64,000 nucleotides of DNA from Nymphaea colorata (lineage: Eukaryota; Streptophyta; Magnoliopsida; Nymphaeales; Nymphaeaceae). Each line of letters begins with the position of its first letter. Position 1 is the first letter of the stretch. The notes below the pieces were generated by a model that saw nothing but the letters and a program-made list of their open reading frames with translations, ran no database searches and was not told the origin of the DNA. Position numbers and translations under genes: made by a program. Of this stretch, positions 1 to 10,651 are shown one piece after another. The stretch is from contig NC_045143.1 in assembly GCF_008831285.2 (NCBI RefSeq), forward strand, positions 24,246,302 through 24,310,301, written 5' to 3'.

Positions 1-870
1 GGAACCCGAAGAACTTGCCTGAACAATTGAACTTAAACCCTACTCGTATTTGCTGTAGATTTTGATGGTCTGTTGCATAATGCAAACACCCAAGTATTCT
101 TGACAGTATGGTCTTTGTTTACACTGGTGCACTTGTTTGAGTTGGGTCATACTAGGTTCTCTTCGGAATTAGATATGCACGTCCTACTATTGTTGCAGCC
201 GAGCATAAACCAAGATTGTCATGAGAGATTTGCTCCCAACCAGTAGTTGTCAGTACCTTGAGCATTGAGAGTAAGATTTTCGAAGAGTTGTTGACTTGTT
301 TCTAAGTGAATTTTGGAAAGGAAGAGCTTGAGTTGAAAACAATTGGAACGTGTGCTCTTGCAAAACCTCAAAAAGGAAAAAAGTTTATGAATAGGTTGGA
401 AAAGTAGTATGAAAGGACTTTCCAACTTATTCAAAAAAGATGATTATGTGATCAATCTTTAGGTGCAAATGTAGCATCTTTAACTTTGGAAAAAGCTTAC
501 ATAGTGGCTTTCGTTGAGAATGTCTTTAAAGAAGTGAAGCTACCCAACCTGGTGAAAGCGGCACCTAAGTTTTAAATCATGACCGAGTTTGGCCTATGTG
601 CTCATTAGAGTTTGGTCAAGCAATCGACATAATGCCGGTCTGCCCCGAGAATGGGAGCTAGAACGGAATCTGCCACTTTCATTTTACACACGCAAACACA
701 AAGTCGGATGGATGACATATATATATATATATATATAATACAACGGTAAGGAAGGTGCCGTCGCCTCTCCTGGCAGGCATGCGCTCGGTGCAGCACTTTC
801 CCTTAAAAAACCAATTTGCCCAAGAGGCAAATTTTTTTGGGGAAGGCCATCACCTCCCCTCCCCTCCCCG
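1..870. other. Intergenic DNA with a short (AT)n microsatellite, no gene seen
   Basis: No reading frame here resembles a known protein. An (AT)n run lies at about 717-738. A short inverted repeat, AATTTGCC at 813-820 and GGCAAATT at 826-833, could form a small hairpin. A CT/CCCCTCCCC tract precedes the dispersed repeat that starts at about 871. Confidence 0.5.
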
Positions 871-1283
871 GTAAGAATGTCAACGGATCGGATTTGGATC
901 AGATATCCATCCGAATTGTTTATAAAAAAATCGGATATGGTAAGCAATTTAAAATCCGATTGAGAAAATCGGATTGGATTCAGATTTAAGAAACAACATC
1001 CAATCGGATATGGATTCAGATTCGGTTTTAAATAAATATCCAATCGGATACTAACTATTTTAACAAGTATATCTGAATCTGAACTATAATCTGATATCTG
1101 AATCTGAACTATGAGTTGATATCCAAATCCAAATTATAACTTGATATTTCAATCCGAACCACGAGAGCTGATATCCGAAACCCTGTAGCCTAATATCTGA
1201 ATCTGAACCATGAGAACTGATATTCGAATCCTGGAGCCTAATATCCGAATCCGGTCCACGAGAGCTGATATCTGAATCCAGTG
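871..1283. repeat. Dispersed 'GGATATCCGAATCC'-type repeat with a ~25-bp tandem tail
   Basis: The part at 871-1060 is rich in permutations of GGATATGGATTCAGAT and ATCCGAT. From about 1069 to 1283 it becomes an irregular tandem repeat of roughly nine units of 22-27 bp around TGATATCYGAATCYGAACCA. A homologous but more degenerate copy of the first 90 bases lies at about 61927-62016. Open frames on the minus strand across it only translate the repeat (SDIRL periodicity), so I do not call them genes. Confidence 0.7.
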
Positions 1284-3250
1284 AGAGTAGAGTTGGTGGC
1301 CATAGGTTTTGAAGTTGCAACCTATAACAATGGAATGATGTTTGGGCAAAAGGTCTAGACAAACACATTAACTTAACATCATGACATAAAAAGAATATAA
1401 ATACTATATGTATGTATAACCTAACTAAGAGCTAATGACTTCCATGGAGTTGCATATAATAATATCCCTATAGTTACCCTATACACCATTTAACTTAAAA
1501 CTATATCATACAAAACTAATTAATTAATATTTAATATTGTGTTTAATTAAACGTTTTTGTGTAAACAAGAATATTATTATAGTCAAGGCATCAACTAAGT
1601 AGGATATCTTAAATAATGTATTTATTTAATTGGAAGTAATAAAGAAAACTTCAATCAAGAAATTTCAACAAAATGGACATTTTTTAAAATATGAAAATTA
1701 ATCACAAATAAATATATTTAATATGAAAAAACTGTTGAACTCATAAAAAAGTTTTATTTATCAATTTATCAATTACATGTTTAATTAATCAAATAAATTA
1801 TTTTGTATAATCATATAATTTGTCTAAAAGTGTTAGGTACTTGATATATAACACATAATTCACAAATTAAAAAAAAACCTTTAACTAGTAGGAAAACAAC
1901 AAATTATTTGATTTAATAAATTATCTGATATATGATTTGATTAAAAATACAATTTTATGTAAAAAAAAATACGTAGTGCAATAAAGCTAAGAGGACTAAC
2001 CCAAAGAGTTAGTGATGATGAGATAAATATTTTTTTTTATTAAAATATAGTATTATTTAAAAATAGACAAATCAATGTCCAATATGCATAATTAGTAAGG
2101 AAAAAGTATGAAAGTCATATGAATAACTTGTGGAAAAAATATACAAACATATGAAAAACTTATAGAAAAAGTATGAAAACCATATGATAAACTTGTTTAT
2201 TGAGAAAACTACTTGTCTAATTATCCAAACATATCATTTGCTCAAACGTGCAACTTCATAAAAATTTTATTTAGTTGATAAACTAGTTGTTTTAGATAAA
2301 TATTAAAAAAAAAGAATTGGTCAAAGAATGTATGTGAAAATAATATAACACATCCTTAAACGACTTAAAGACATAGAAATCAAATAAACAAATAATGAGT
2401 ATGAAGAACTTATTGAGAAAATTGATAAGCTAAGAGATAAAACATCTCAATACGTTAAAATTAAGTAATAAATATTTGTTCATAAAAAGAAAATATGAAA
2501 ATTTAAAAGATCAAAATAAAATTATTTATCCAAAGGAGTTAGAAATAAAACTCGACAATATTTTACAACTTGTAAAATTAAAATATCACTTAAAAAGATG
2601 AAAACAAATGAATACGAACTAAGAAATTTATTTAGATACAAAAAATAATATTTTAAAACTCTCAAAAAGATGAATACGATGTCACAAGGTGATAAGTTAA
2701 TTCCTTAATAAGCATTTCAGTCCAAAACTATATGAAATCACACGTAGAAAGCAATAATCCAACTTTTATCAAAGTATTTATAGAAGAAAAAGATTATGGT
2801 TATCCTCCAAGACAACCATATTCTGAAACGAAAAGTAGGTTTTTATATAAGTATTTTTTTAAAAAAAAGAATTGATCAGAAAAAAGTATGTGACAAATAA
2901 TATACAACTTCTGAATCAAGAATTAAACCCAAGTTTTATTCAATGAGTTTATTATAAAACTTAGAAAATAGTCTATTATAAAATTAAAACATTAAAAAAT
3001 AGACCTGTTTCCGCTCTTTATATACGATAAACTTACCAATTGTTTTGAAAGTACTACTATTAAGATATAAATTTGTAAGACAAAACTAAATAATGACTCG
3101 ATTTTTCAACTATCTATAGGTCGGACATGAAATTGAAATTTCCTTTTATGTCCAATTGGAGTTGCGCTTAGGTCAAGTTGTATAAGACCTGCTTTAAAAT
3201 AAAAATGAAAGCTTCCTGCCAATTCTTTTTTGCTTCTAAAAAAAAAATTC
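1284..3250. other. AT-rich intergenic stretch, no gene seen
   Basis: Very AT-rich DNA without long open frames. Around 2390-2560 the plus strand reads as broken Glu/Lys/Asp-rich helical peptide (for example NEYEELIEKIDKLRDK). It could be a decayed coiled coil of a gag or host gene, but stops and base bias make this weak. No RNA gene recognised. Confidence 0.4.
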
Positions 3251-3439
3251 TTGCTATTGGCTATTGGCTGTTTCATGCAAGTTCTTGAAGATTATTGGCT
3301 GTTTACCTTTCATCTTCCCTACACCACCCAACAACAAAAAAGAAGAACAAAAAAGAACCTCCATCGTGTCCTTTCCCTGCACGCGTGAAGAAGAAAGGTT
3401 CCAGTAGCTGTTCTTCGACATGATGTTGTCGCCATCGGC

Positions 3440-4005
3440 GACCATTTGCTGTGATACTGCTTAGCCAGTATCTCCGGTGTGTTGTCGTTAAATCCAATGG
3501 ACCCAAGCTCGATTGGAACCGAGGTCTAAGTCGTCCGGAATCAACCAAACCCCAGTGGCCGTTCTGCTGTCCCCATGATGCCCTTCTCCTATTCTGCAGA
3601 CCTCTGCCGCCGTTCATCTACACGGCGTTGTTACCACTGGTGACCATTTGCCAAGAAATTGCTCAGGTCACATCCCCAGGGTGTTGCATTTCCAACCGAC
3701 CCGAGCTTGACCAGAGTGGTGGTCGGTGTCGGCCAGAATCACAAGATTCACGTTCGCCTATCAACTGTTCTTGAGGTGCCCTTCCCTTGTTCTGCAGACC
3801 TCCGCCACTGTTGTCCATCTGCACGACGTTGTTACCACCAGCGACCATTCACTGAGAAATTGCTCAGGTCACATCCCCGGGGTGTTGCACTTCCAACCGA
3901 CCCAAGCTCGACTGGAGTAGTGGTCGGTGTCGGCCGAAATCACGAGACTCCCGTCCACCTATCTGCTGTCCTTGAGGCCCCCTTCCCCTGTTTTGATGAG
4001 ATAAT
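3440..4005. repeat. Tandem repeat of ~201 bp, three units, GC-richer than surroundings
   Basis: Units begin at GACCATT, at 3440, 3642 and 3843, giving spacings of 202 and 201 bp; the third unit ends near 4000. Shared blocks include TTGCTCAGGTCACATCCCC, CCGACCCRAGCTYGA and CTGCAGACCTCCGCC. The period is a multiple of three in the last interval and both strands stay open for 60-118 codons. On the minus strand a peptide repeat with GGLQNKGRAP and SSLGRLEVQHPGDVT appears. No known domain is recognisable, so I treat the open frames as a by-product of the repeat, or at most a remnant of a low-complexity exon. Confidence 0.75.
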
Positions 4006-5370
4006 AGTTTATTGAAGGTTCCAGACTTGCAGCTGCATTGAAGTTGAACCAATAGCGAAGGTCCGCAAGTGATTTTGCTTTATCTAGTTTATGACATACT
4101 CTTCTGATTTGCTGCCCTATGTTATCATTCTTTGAGTGGGTAACCATGGTTGTTGATATTTAAGTTTCTGTTAATTAAAGATTGTCAACGTTGCTTGATC
4201 TCATGCCTATACTGTATGCCGTATATAAATCTATACGTTTATATATATGTGAAAGTTAGATTTTTATGATTCAAAGCCTTCACTGTTGGTAATTGAAAAA
4301 GGTAGAATAGAAAGAGCAAGGACTTTTGACATAGGGGGGAGGACCATAAACTTGTATTTGAGGAATATTCAAATGATTAGACAACACAACTATCTGAAGC
4401 TTGAATGTGTGGATAAATGTTTCTCTACAGCATCCAAAAGCTGGGAGATTATGCACACTAGTAAACCAAATATCATGTCCAGACAATTAGAAAAAACTTA
4501 AATTGATTTTAACTGGCCAAAAAAACTTGCAATATATGGTGACATGCTGGCATTCACATGATAAGCTCCATGATATCTAACATGCATCCATGATATCTAA
4601 CATGCATGAGAGTGGCCTGCCATGTTTCTTTATGAAAAAAAAGACAACTGTGGATTAAATTATTACTGCACATTTCTGTTTTGATTGAGAAACACAATGT
4701 TAGTTTCCCCTCTTTAAATGTTAATGTTTTTTTAACTTCAAGTTCTTTTTTTTTATAGGACGGATAAATGGTAGCTTATAATAACCCATGCACGTACATA
4801 AACATAAGTGGTTGCATATTTCATTTGAATCTTGAACCATTTGAGCCTACAAGAAGCTATCTCTCGGCTACTGCTGCAGTAGTTAGTGGGTAGGTACCAT
4901 TGACACTAAAAGAGAAGCCTTTGCTTTTTAATTCTTTTGAAAATAAGGGCAAATAGTGAGTGTTGTTTTTTACTCATTGTGCTTAAGTGATCGTTATGTT
5001 TGATATCTTCCATGTAGTTGATCCTCATGAGCTCTTTGTTAGAGGCAATACTATTCTTCTTGGTAGCCGATGGCTCCAAGTTTTTGGTTATGGATTGCAA
5101 TAATAAGATGAGCATCACACGTTTAAAGAATCATTTAAATGTATGTCATAAAAGACCTAACTTAGAATTAGGCTAACAATGTATTGCTATGAAAATGTAC
5201 TGTTGGTACTTTCAAGTTTGATTCAGATAAGATGTGACTTGATTTAACCAATATGATTATTCTTCAAGAATATCCATTTTGTATAGTTAGTCATTCAACC
5301 TTTCAGAAGTTCATTAAAGGATTACAACTACAGTTCAAGTTATTGTCATGTAACACTATCATATCAGAAT
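4006..5370. other. Intergenic stretch, no gene recognised
   Basis: Contains a perfect 20-bp tandem duplication at 4568-4587 and 4588-4607 (CCATGATATCTAACATGCAT). A 71-codon open frame at 4286-4501 (+) has no domain I recognise and no supporting context. The rest shows no coding or RNA signature. Confidence 0.4.
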
Positions 5371-6170
5371 AACGTCGCTAAAAACGCTGTTTTTTTTTAA
5401 AAGCGCGTATTATATGTTAAAAATGTCTTTACCGTATAAAACAGGAATAAGACGCGTTTTTTTCAAAAAAACATTTAAAAATAAAAGACATGTATAAAAC
5501 GCGTTTTATAAGCGTCTTTCACGTTTTTTTAAAGATACACAGTGAGTTTTTTTAAAAAAATGGCACGCGTGTAATATTTGTAAAAGAATTGTTTTTTTTT
5601 AAACTTGGACGCTCCTTTTAATGGCAAAAACGTCTTTTTAAAAGATGACACGCGTGTAATATTTGTAAACGAATTGGTTTTTTTTAACTTGGACGCTCCT
5701 TTTAATGGCAAAAACGTCTTTTGAAAGATGGCACGCGTGTAATATTTGTAAACGAATTGGTTTTTTTCAACTTGGACGCTCCTTTTAATGGCAAAAACGT
5801 CCTTTTAAAAGAAAAAGGGGCTTTCCCGCCAACCTTTCCTTCGTTCTCTTTTTCTCTTTTTATTTTTCCCTTTTCCCGCCTATTGTTGGAGTTCACGTTC
5901 AGGGAAAGAGTTTATTAACTTTATTTATTTGAATTTTTAAGTTGACAAATTGTTTCAATGTGTACTTAAAATTTGTTGTTTATCTAGCTATTTTCTAATG
6001 TTTTTTTAATTTTTCATTTATTTTATTTTTATATAATTGTTAGGATTTTTTATTTATTTTTTCAAAATTTGCCATCTTTTTCCCGTTTTATTCCCGAGAT
6101 TTTTTTCCTCACCGTATTATACCCGTTTTTTTCCTCACCGTATTATACCCGTTAACGTCTTTTGTGACAA
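5371..6170. repeat. Unclassified repetitive segment rich in ACGCGTTTT-type motifs and T-runs
   Basis: This segment differs from its surroundings in many AAAACGCG/CGCGTTTT words separated by A or T runs. It contains the ~84-bp tandem repeat listed separately and a near-perfect 25-26-bp tandem duplication at 6101-6125 and 6126-6151 (CCTCACCGTATTATACCCG core). It could be a non-autonomous DNA transposon, but I could not define matching terminal inverted repeats or a target-site duplication. Confidence 0.4.
5564..5812. repeat. Tandem repeat, ~84-bp period, three units
   Basis: The word CACGCGTGTAATATTTGTAAA starts at 5564, 5649 and 5732 in near-identical form, giving periods of 85 and 83 bp. Each unit also carries ACTTGGACGCTCC and TTTTAATGGCAAAAACGTC separated by a T-run. 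The units are very similar, so the amplification looks recent compared with the rest of the region. The embedded palindrome CACGCGTG is a notable core. Confidence 0.85.
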
Positions 6171-7592
6171 TGCGAGTATACACTAAAGCAAATAAATTGT
6201 ATATGGGAAACACACAGATTGATTTCCTAAGTCCAAGATGAGCACCAAAAACTATTTTGACTGAAATACACCAATAAAAACTTCCTAAAAATTTTGCTTT
6301 TCCAAAACGATGTAATGCTTATTGGCATTGTTTATCTATGGAAAAGATTTAAAAGGAAAGAATTGCTCAAAATAGTAGGCAAACACCTTCTTTAAATCTG
6401 CTTGATGGCTTGATGCTCGGGCACACCTTAGCATTTAACAAAACATTCAGATACTTAATATCATAGCATATAAGATGTAAGCAAAGGATCATCTCAAATG
6501 TTCTTCCATACTAGCACTTGTTATGCATCAGATAATGTTGAACACTTGTAATCAAGCAAACAAAGCAAATCATGGTAAACTAATTAAGACCGGGCATCCT
6601 CGGGCATATTAGAACCCGAGCCTGGCCCGGCTCCTTGCATAACATAATATGAACCTGCACCATGCTATATGCAACCGGTCAAAGACTCAAAATACTCATA
6701 ATAGGCATGCATGTTTAAGGCACAACAAAAATGATCTGCAGAAGCTACAGCAGCAACATCAACTGTCATTGTTTTTTTATAAGAGAGAGAAAAATGCTCT
6801 GTCCTTGAATATTAGATTACCTTGATCATCTTTGAAGATAGGGCCCGGTATATTTTTTAGCCAATGAGTGACCCATTGAGGAAAAGAGGAAAATGAAAAA
6901 TCACCAATATTTCAAGTCCTTTTACAAGAGAAGAAAATACTCAAACCTTCATGGATTTTACCAACATGACCGTTGAAGAAAATTAAAGAATACGGAAAAA
7001 GCTAGGGAGCCTCTTCTTAGTAGGTCCATTTGTTGGCCAAATGAAAGGAAAGAACCTTGAGCAGCATAAAAGATGTGAGCCCACAGAAAAGGAATAGAAG
7101 ATAGACTACAAATGCAGAAAAAATATGTTTAAGTTTAAAAAGCCTTGTGCTTTACCCAATTCACATTTATAAAATCATATACAGCCTTTAATGAAAGAAA
7201 AAGGAAATGTACTACTTGAAGCCTCAACAACCACAATTGAAAGCCATCAATCTTGTCTCTCAATTGAAAATGATGCAGCACAACCCATAGAAGAAAAAGA
7301 TACATCATACACGCAAGGTATATTTATATCTATATATAAGCCAGAAAGCTTGTGAAAGACGAGCACCGGATAAGACACAAGAGATAACATAAAAACTTGC
7401 ATAGCAACGACCAGAAGGTCCACAACACAAAAGAAACAGAAAGATTACATCGTAAAATGGCAAAAGCAACACGTATTGTAAACACATAGATACAACACAT
7501 GGAACGACTTTTTGTCAAACTACTGTTTTTGGATTCACGCAAATACTGAAAATAGAAAACTCACATTTTTTGGTTCGTCTTGACAAATTGGC
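6171..7592. other. 3' flank of the STIPL1-like gene, no further gene seen
   Basis: AT-rich sequence downstream of the minus-strand gene. It must contain that gene's 3' UTR and polyadenylation site, but no clear AATAAA on the minus strand stands out close to the stop codon. At 6588-6640 a CCCGAG/CTCGGG inverted repeat sits in a GGCCCGGC-rich patch similar in composition to the one upstream of the gene. Open frames at 7305-7542 are not convincing. Confidence 0.4.
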
Positions 7593-10181
7593 TTATCCCC
7601 GACCTCTCATCCCTCGAGCCCTATGCATCCCTAGCAACTCATCCATTGATACAGCAGACCATCTTTCTCCACTTTGAGCAAATATCACTCGGTTTACAGA
7701 ATCCACACATACGCTAATGCTACCAAAACCATATATCTGAAGACCGTCATGCATTCTTCCCACTTTAGGCAAAAACTTGATATCATTATCTCGTGCATAA
7801 GTCTCAAGAAATTCCTTCAGGTTTGACTCAGGGACACCATTTGCAGTACCGACTGACTGCTGCTGAGCATAAGCTGCTTGCTGTTGAGCCTCAAACTGCC
7901 TTTGCTCGGTTATTCTAAGATAGCTAACATTCTCCCTAGCGCCTGGTTGGACCACGACTGCTCCTTCGGCCGCTTGAGTCATCATGTTGAGACCGACATT
8001 TAGTTGATACCTTATACGTTCATTGGCAAGCAACTCCTGCGGGAACAGCCCTTTCCAACCCAAATACCATTGCATTACTTCCTCAAAGTTTGGATTTGAG
8101 CACAACCAATGATATAAAACTTGAAGCCATTTGGAGAAAAACCCAGTCTCCAGTATGGCCACCATATGATGAATAGGAATTGAAGATGTCCACGTCATCA
8201 CCCAGTAAAACTGATCAAGTTTCTGATTAGCTGGATTAATCTGGAATTCCTGCAATGCACTGATCAACTTTGGGACTATGTAACGAACGACTAGTTGTTC
8301 CCAATTATTAGGATCAAAAACCGTTCTCCAAGGAGATAACATGGCAAAAGCAGAAGCATCACTTGCATGCCACGCATGAAGAACATTTCCCAACTTATAC
8401 CGAATCGGGTGATAGAGGGGCTCCATCTTCTGACCTAGCCAAGGAAGCCATGGATGCAACCAAACATGAATTGGAACCGTTTCTCTACGTGGATCCCATG
8501 AATCAACTGCAGTCGCCAACTTAGGCATTACTATAGTGTCTAATATATTGTGAAGAACAGGCTGAGGGATCAACTCATGCCAGGATTCCAGAAATCCTAA
8601 CAGTGGCTCCGGGTCTCTTGGCTCCCACGAGTTTGTGGCAGAAATTCTTACCGCTGGAAAGATAACCTCCATTACAAGCTCCGTATACGGTGAATTCATA
8701 TTGGCCTCCGAATTATCATACGTTCCATAATCAATGGGCTCCTCCCCATGTAATAGAGTCTTCCATACTGGCATTAAGTCCAGACCCTTGCTGGGATTCA
8801 ACAGAGGATCCCATCCTTGGAAAACCTTGATCAGTAAAGGGACGGCAAATGAACAAGCAATGCACGACAAGTTGCACAACTTATAATCGTCTTTGTATCT
8901 CTTCTTCAAATCTCCGAACGTACTTGCCAGCGATTTCAACGTCAAAGAACCAGTCAGATTCTCCTCCCTAACCTTCCGAATGGTGCCCAATATCTCCACC
9001 ATGATGCCCAATTGCTGTTTCTGCCTGCCCTCTGTCTCTCTGAGCCTTTCCTTCTCCTTGACAAGCACCGCCATCGTCTCCTTCTCCTGCCTTAACTCCC
9101 GGTCAATCTTATATATATCTGCCTCTGCCAAATCAACAATCAGCCTCACATTGTGCTGCAATTCCGGCATCGGCACCCGCTCCTCAACCGCCATGTCCTC
9201 CTCATTCAGATTTTCCAAGTTCTTCAATACCCTCACTTGTGCACCCCTCATATCCAATACTTTCTGAACCACCTCTGGCCCCGTATCCTGCTTCTTCGCT
9301 AACAATTCCTCAGGCGTCACATATTCCTTCTTTCTTCCTCTGTTGTGCCTGGACCACAGCCTTTCCCTTGGCCGTGACTCTGAGACAGTTGCGCTAGCCT
9401 TCGAGTCTCTCTCTTCCAATGCCGGGAGCGGTGGCAAGCCTGCATTTGCCTCCTTGAAATCGTTGAATCCCATGCCCATATTCTTGGGCCGCAATTTCGC
9501 TTCGATGGGGGCGACGATCCCCTGGGCATTCTTCCCCAAACCTTCACCTTTCTTGTATCCCATCTTCTCCAACAATTTCAAACCGATCCCCTTCGTGTGC
9601 CTCTCGAACTCCCCAACACTGCCGCCGAATTCCGCCTCTCTCCCTCCCCTGGTCTTCTTCTCGCTTTTCGCCGCTGCCATCTCCGCGCTCTCCCTCTCCT
9701 TCTCCCTCCTACGTGCCCCTTCCTTGATGATCCTCCCAAAGGCGGTAGGCAGAAAAGTGTCCTCATCATCCTCCTCAGACCCACCCCTATTCTTCTCCTT
9801 CTTCGACAGAGCAGCCTCCGATTGGAAACCCAACCCTGTCCCCTGGTTCAACCCAAACCCTAACCCGACCCCTGGAGCTTCAGTTTTCGAAGACTCTTCA
9901 GGGCGGTCCACCTCTTCGGAAGGCATGGAGCCGGTGGAAACGAAATTGACAGGCTTCGAAATGTCGGACTTTTTCGAGATGCCTCCGCGACGGCCGCGGC
10001 GGAAGGAGCCCTCGGCTTCGGAATCAGAGTCGGAGGCGGCGAAGACGCCATAGAGGACGTCCTCCCTGGTCTGAAGGCGCTTCTCCTTACGATTGCGGTA
10101 GAGGAACTCGCCGCCGATCCACTGGCCACCCTCGTAGTCGTTCTCCATCCCGAACCGCTCCATCTCCTGATCGTCGTCCAT
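7593..10181 (-). CDS. STIPL1: STIPL1/TFIP11-like spliceosome disassembly factor (G-patch, GCFC domain)
   Basis: An uninterrupted 862-codon frame, ATG at 10181-10179 and TAA at 7595-7593, with no intron. Domains in order: acidic/basic N-terminal TIP_N-type segment with FGMENDYEGGQWIGGEF (about 10-26) and the Ser/Asp/Glu stretch SDSDSEAEGS; a G-patch at about 192-238, core KGIGLKLLEKMGYKKGEGLG; a charged coiled-coil-like region about 300-400; a GCFC region about 400-710 with repeated Trp-rich motifs (GWDPL, SWEPRDPEP, SWDPR, LHPWLPWLG); a conserved C-terminal block about 785-862. Length and order match plant STIPL1 and animal TFIP11. The family binds and activates the DEAH helicase PRP43 through its G-patch to dismantle the intron-lariat spliceosome in the nucleus; in Arabidopsis, STIPL1 loss affects circadian-clock gene splicing. 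The 5' third is clearly more GC-rich than the rest. No damage seen; likely functional. Only the paralogue assignment (STIPL1 versus STIPL2) is uncertain. Confidence 0.96.
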   Translation of the reverse strand: MDDDQEMERFGMENDYEGGQWIGGEFLYRNRKEKRLQTREDVLYGVFAASDSDSEAEGSFRRGRRGGISKKSDISKPVNFVSTGSMPSEEVDRPEESSKTEAPGVGLGFGLNQGTGLGFQSEAALSKKEKNRGGSEEDDEDTFLPTAFGRIIKEGARRREKERESAEMAAAKSEKKTRGGREAEFGGSVGEFERHTKGIGLKLLEKMGYKKGEGLGKNAQGIVAPIEAKLRPKNMGMGFNDFKEANAGLPPLPALEERDSKASATVSESRPRERLWSRHNRGRKKEYVTPEELLAKKQDTGPEVVQKVLDMRGAQVRVLKNLENLNEEDMAVEERVPMPELQHNVRLIVDLAEADIYKIDRELRQEKETMAVLVKEKERLRETEGRQKQQLGIMVEILGTIRKVREENLTGSLTLKSLASTFGDLKKRYKDDYKLCNLSCIACSFAVPLLIKVFQGWDPLLNPSKGLDLMPVWKTLLHGEEPIDYGTYDNSEANMNSPYTELVMEVIFPAVRISATNSWEPRDPEPLLGFLESWHELIPQPVLHNILDTIVMPKLATAVDSWDPRRETVPIHVWLHPWLPWLGQKMEPLYHPIRYKLGNVLHAWHASDASAFAMLSPWRTVFDPNNWEQLVVRYIVPKLISALQEFQINPANQKLDQFYWVMTWTSSIPIHHMVAILETGFFSKWLQVLYHWLCSNPNFEEVMQWYLGWKGLFPQELLANERIRYQLNVGLNMMTQAAEGAVVVQPGARENVSYLRITEQRQFEAQQQAAYAQQQSVGTANGVPESNLKEFLETYARDNDIKFLPKVGRMHDGLQIYGFGSISVCVDSVNRVIFAQSGERWSAVSMDELLGMHRARGMRGRG

Positions 10182-10281
10182 CTTACTACTATCCTCCTCC
10201 CTCTTCCTCCAGAGGTTTTTATTTCACCTATACGGTTATACCCACACAATTCTAGCGCTTCCTTATTCCTCCTCTGCTGAT

Positions 10282-10289
10282 ACTTTATA
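10282..10289 (-). promoter_or_regulatory. Possible TATA box of the STIPL1-like gene
   Basis: On the minus strand the sequence reads TATAAAGT about 100 bp upstream of the start codon, followed by a purine-rich GGAGGAGGATAG leader. Position and sequence fit a TATA element, but many plant housekeeping genes lack one, so this is a guess from sequence alone. Confidence 0.35.
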
Positions 10290-10435
10290 GGGCTTCTCTT
10301 CCGCCCTTGCACAAAGAGAGAGCGGGGGACGACAGAGGTGACGAGCGTCGACAATCGGGGCGTCTCATGTCATGAGTATCTCGCAAGTGAAAGGGTCGGA
10401 TCTCAAGGATTATGGAGCTTTATGATGATTAAAAG

Positions 10436-10600
10436 AGGAAAATTAGGGCTGGCCAGCGGATCAAATGGGCTTCTTTCAGGCTCGACAGGCCGGGTAGGGA
10501 TGGCTCCGACCCAGCCCACGCCCATTGTAAACATTAAGAATTGGGCCGGCTGGCCATAATTGGGCTGGCTGGCCATAATTGGGCCGGGCCAGTATGCTAC
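10436..10600. repeat. GGGCC/GGCTGGCC-rich repeat upstream of the host gene
   Basis: GC-rich patch in AT-rich DNA. Two 19-bp tandem units (AATTGGGCCGGCTGGCCAT and one variant) lie at 10539-10557 and 10558-10576, followed by a partial third, AATTGGGCCGGGCC, at 10577-10590. Such GGGCC runs are common in plant dispersed repeats and also match class I TCP-type promoter motifs; the sequence alone does not decide. Confidence 0.6.
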
Positions 10601-10646
10601 TGGGACTGATACTCTATAGGCCTAAAAAAATACCGAAGCTGGGTAT

Positions 10647-10651
10647 ATACA
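10647..10651. repeat. Target-site duplication ATACA, left copy
   Basis: ATACA lies immediately before the first base of the left LTR and is repeated exactly after the right LTR at 25782-25786. Five base pairs is the standard duplication length for Ty3/gypsy integration. Confidence 0.9.

Noticed and set aside
684-1043. 119-codon minus-strand frame near the left end
   Set aside because: The peptide (NLNPIRFSQSDF, IRSVDILTG) is a translation of the ATCCGAATCC-type repeat and an AT microsatellite.
9343-10053. 236-codon open frame on the plus strand
   Set aside because: It lies fully antisense to the STIPL1-like CDS in its GC-rich part; the peptide is low-complexity and mirrors the Ser/Glu/Arg codons of the real gene.
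9860-10354. 164-codon minus-strand frame starting upstream of the STIPL1-like ATG
   Set aside because: It overlaps the real CDS in another frame, its peptide is Arg/Ser/Pro-rich without domain, and its ATG lies upstream of the likely TATA element. An overlapping upstream ORF cannot be fully excluded but has no support.
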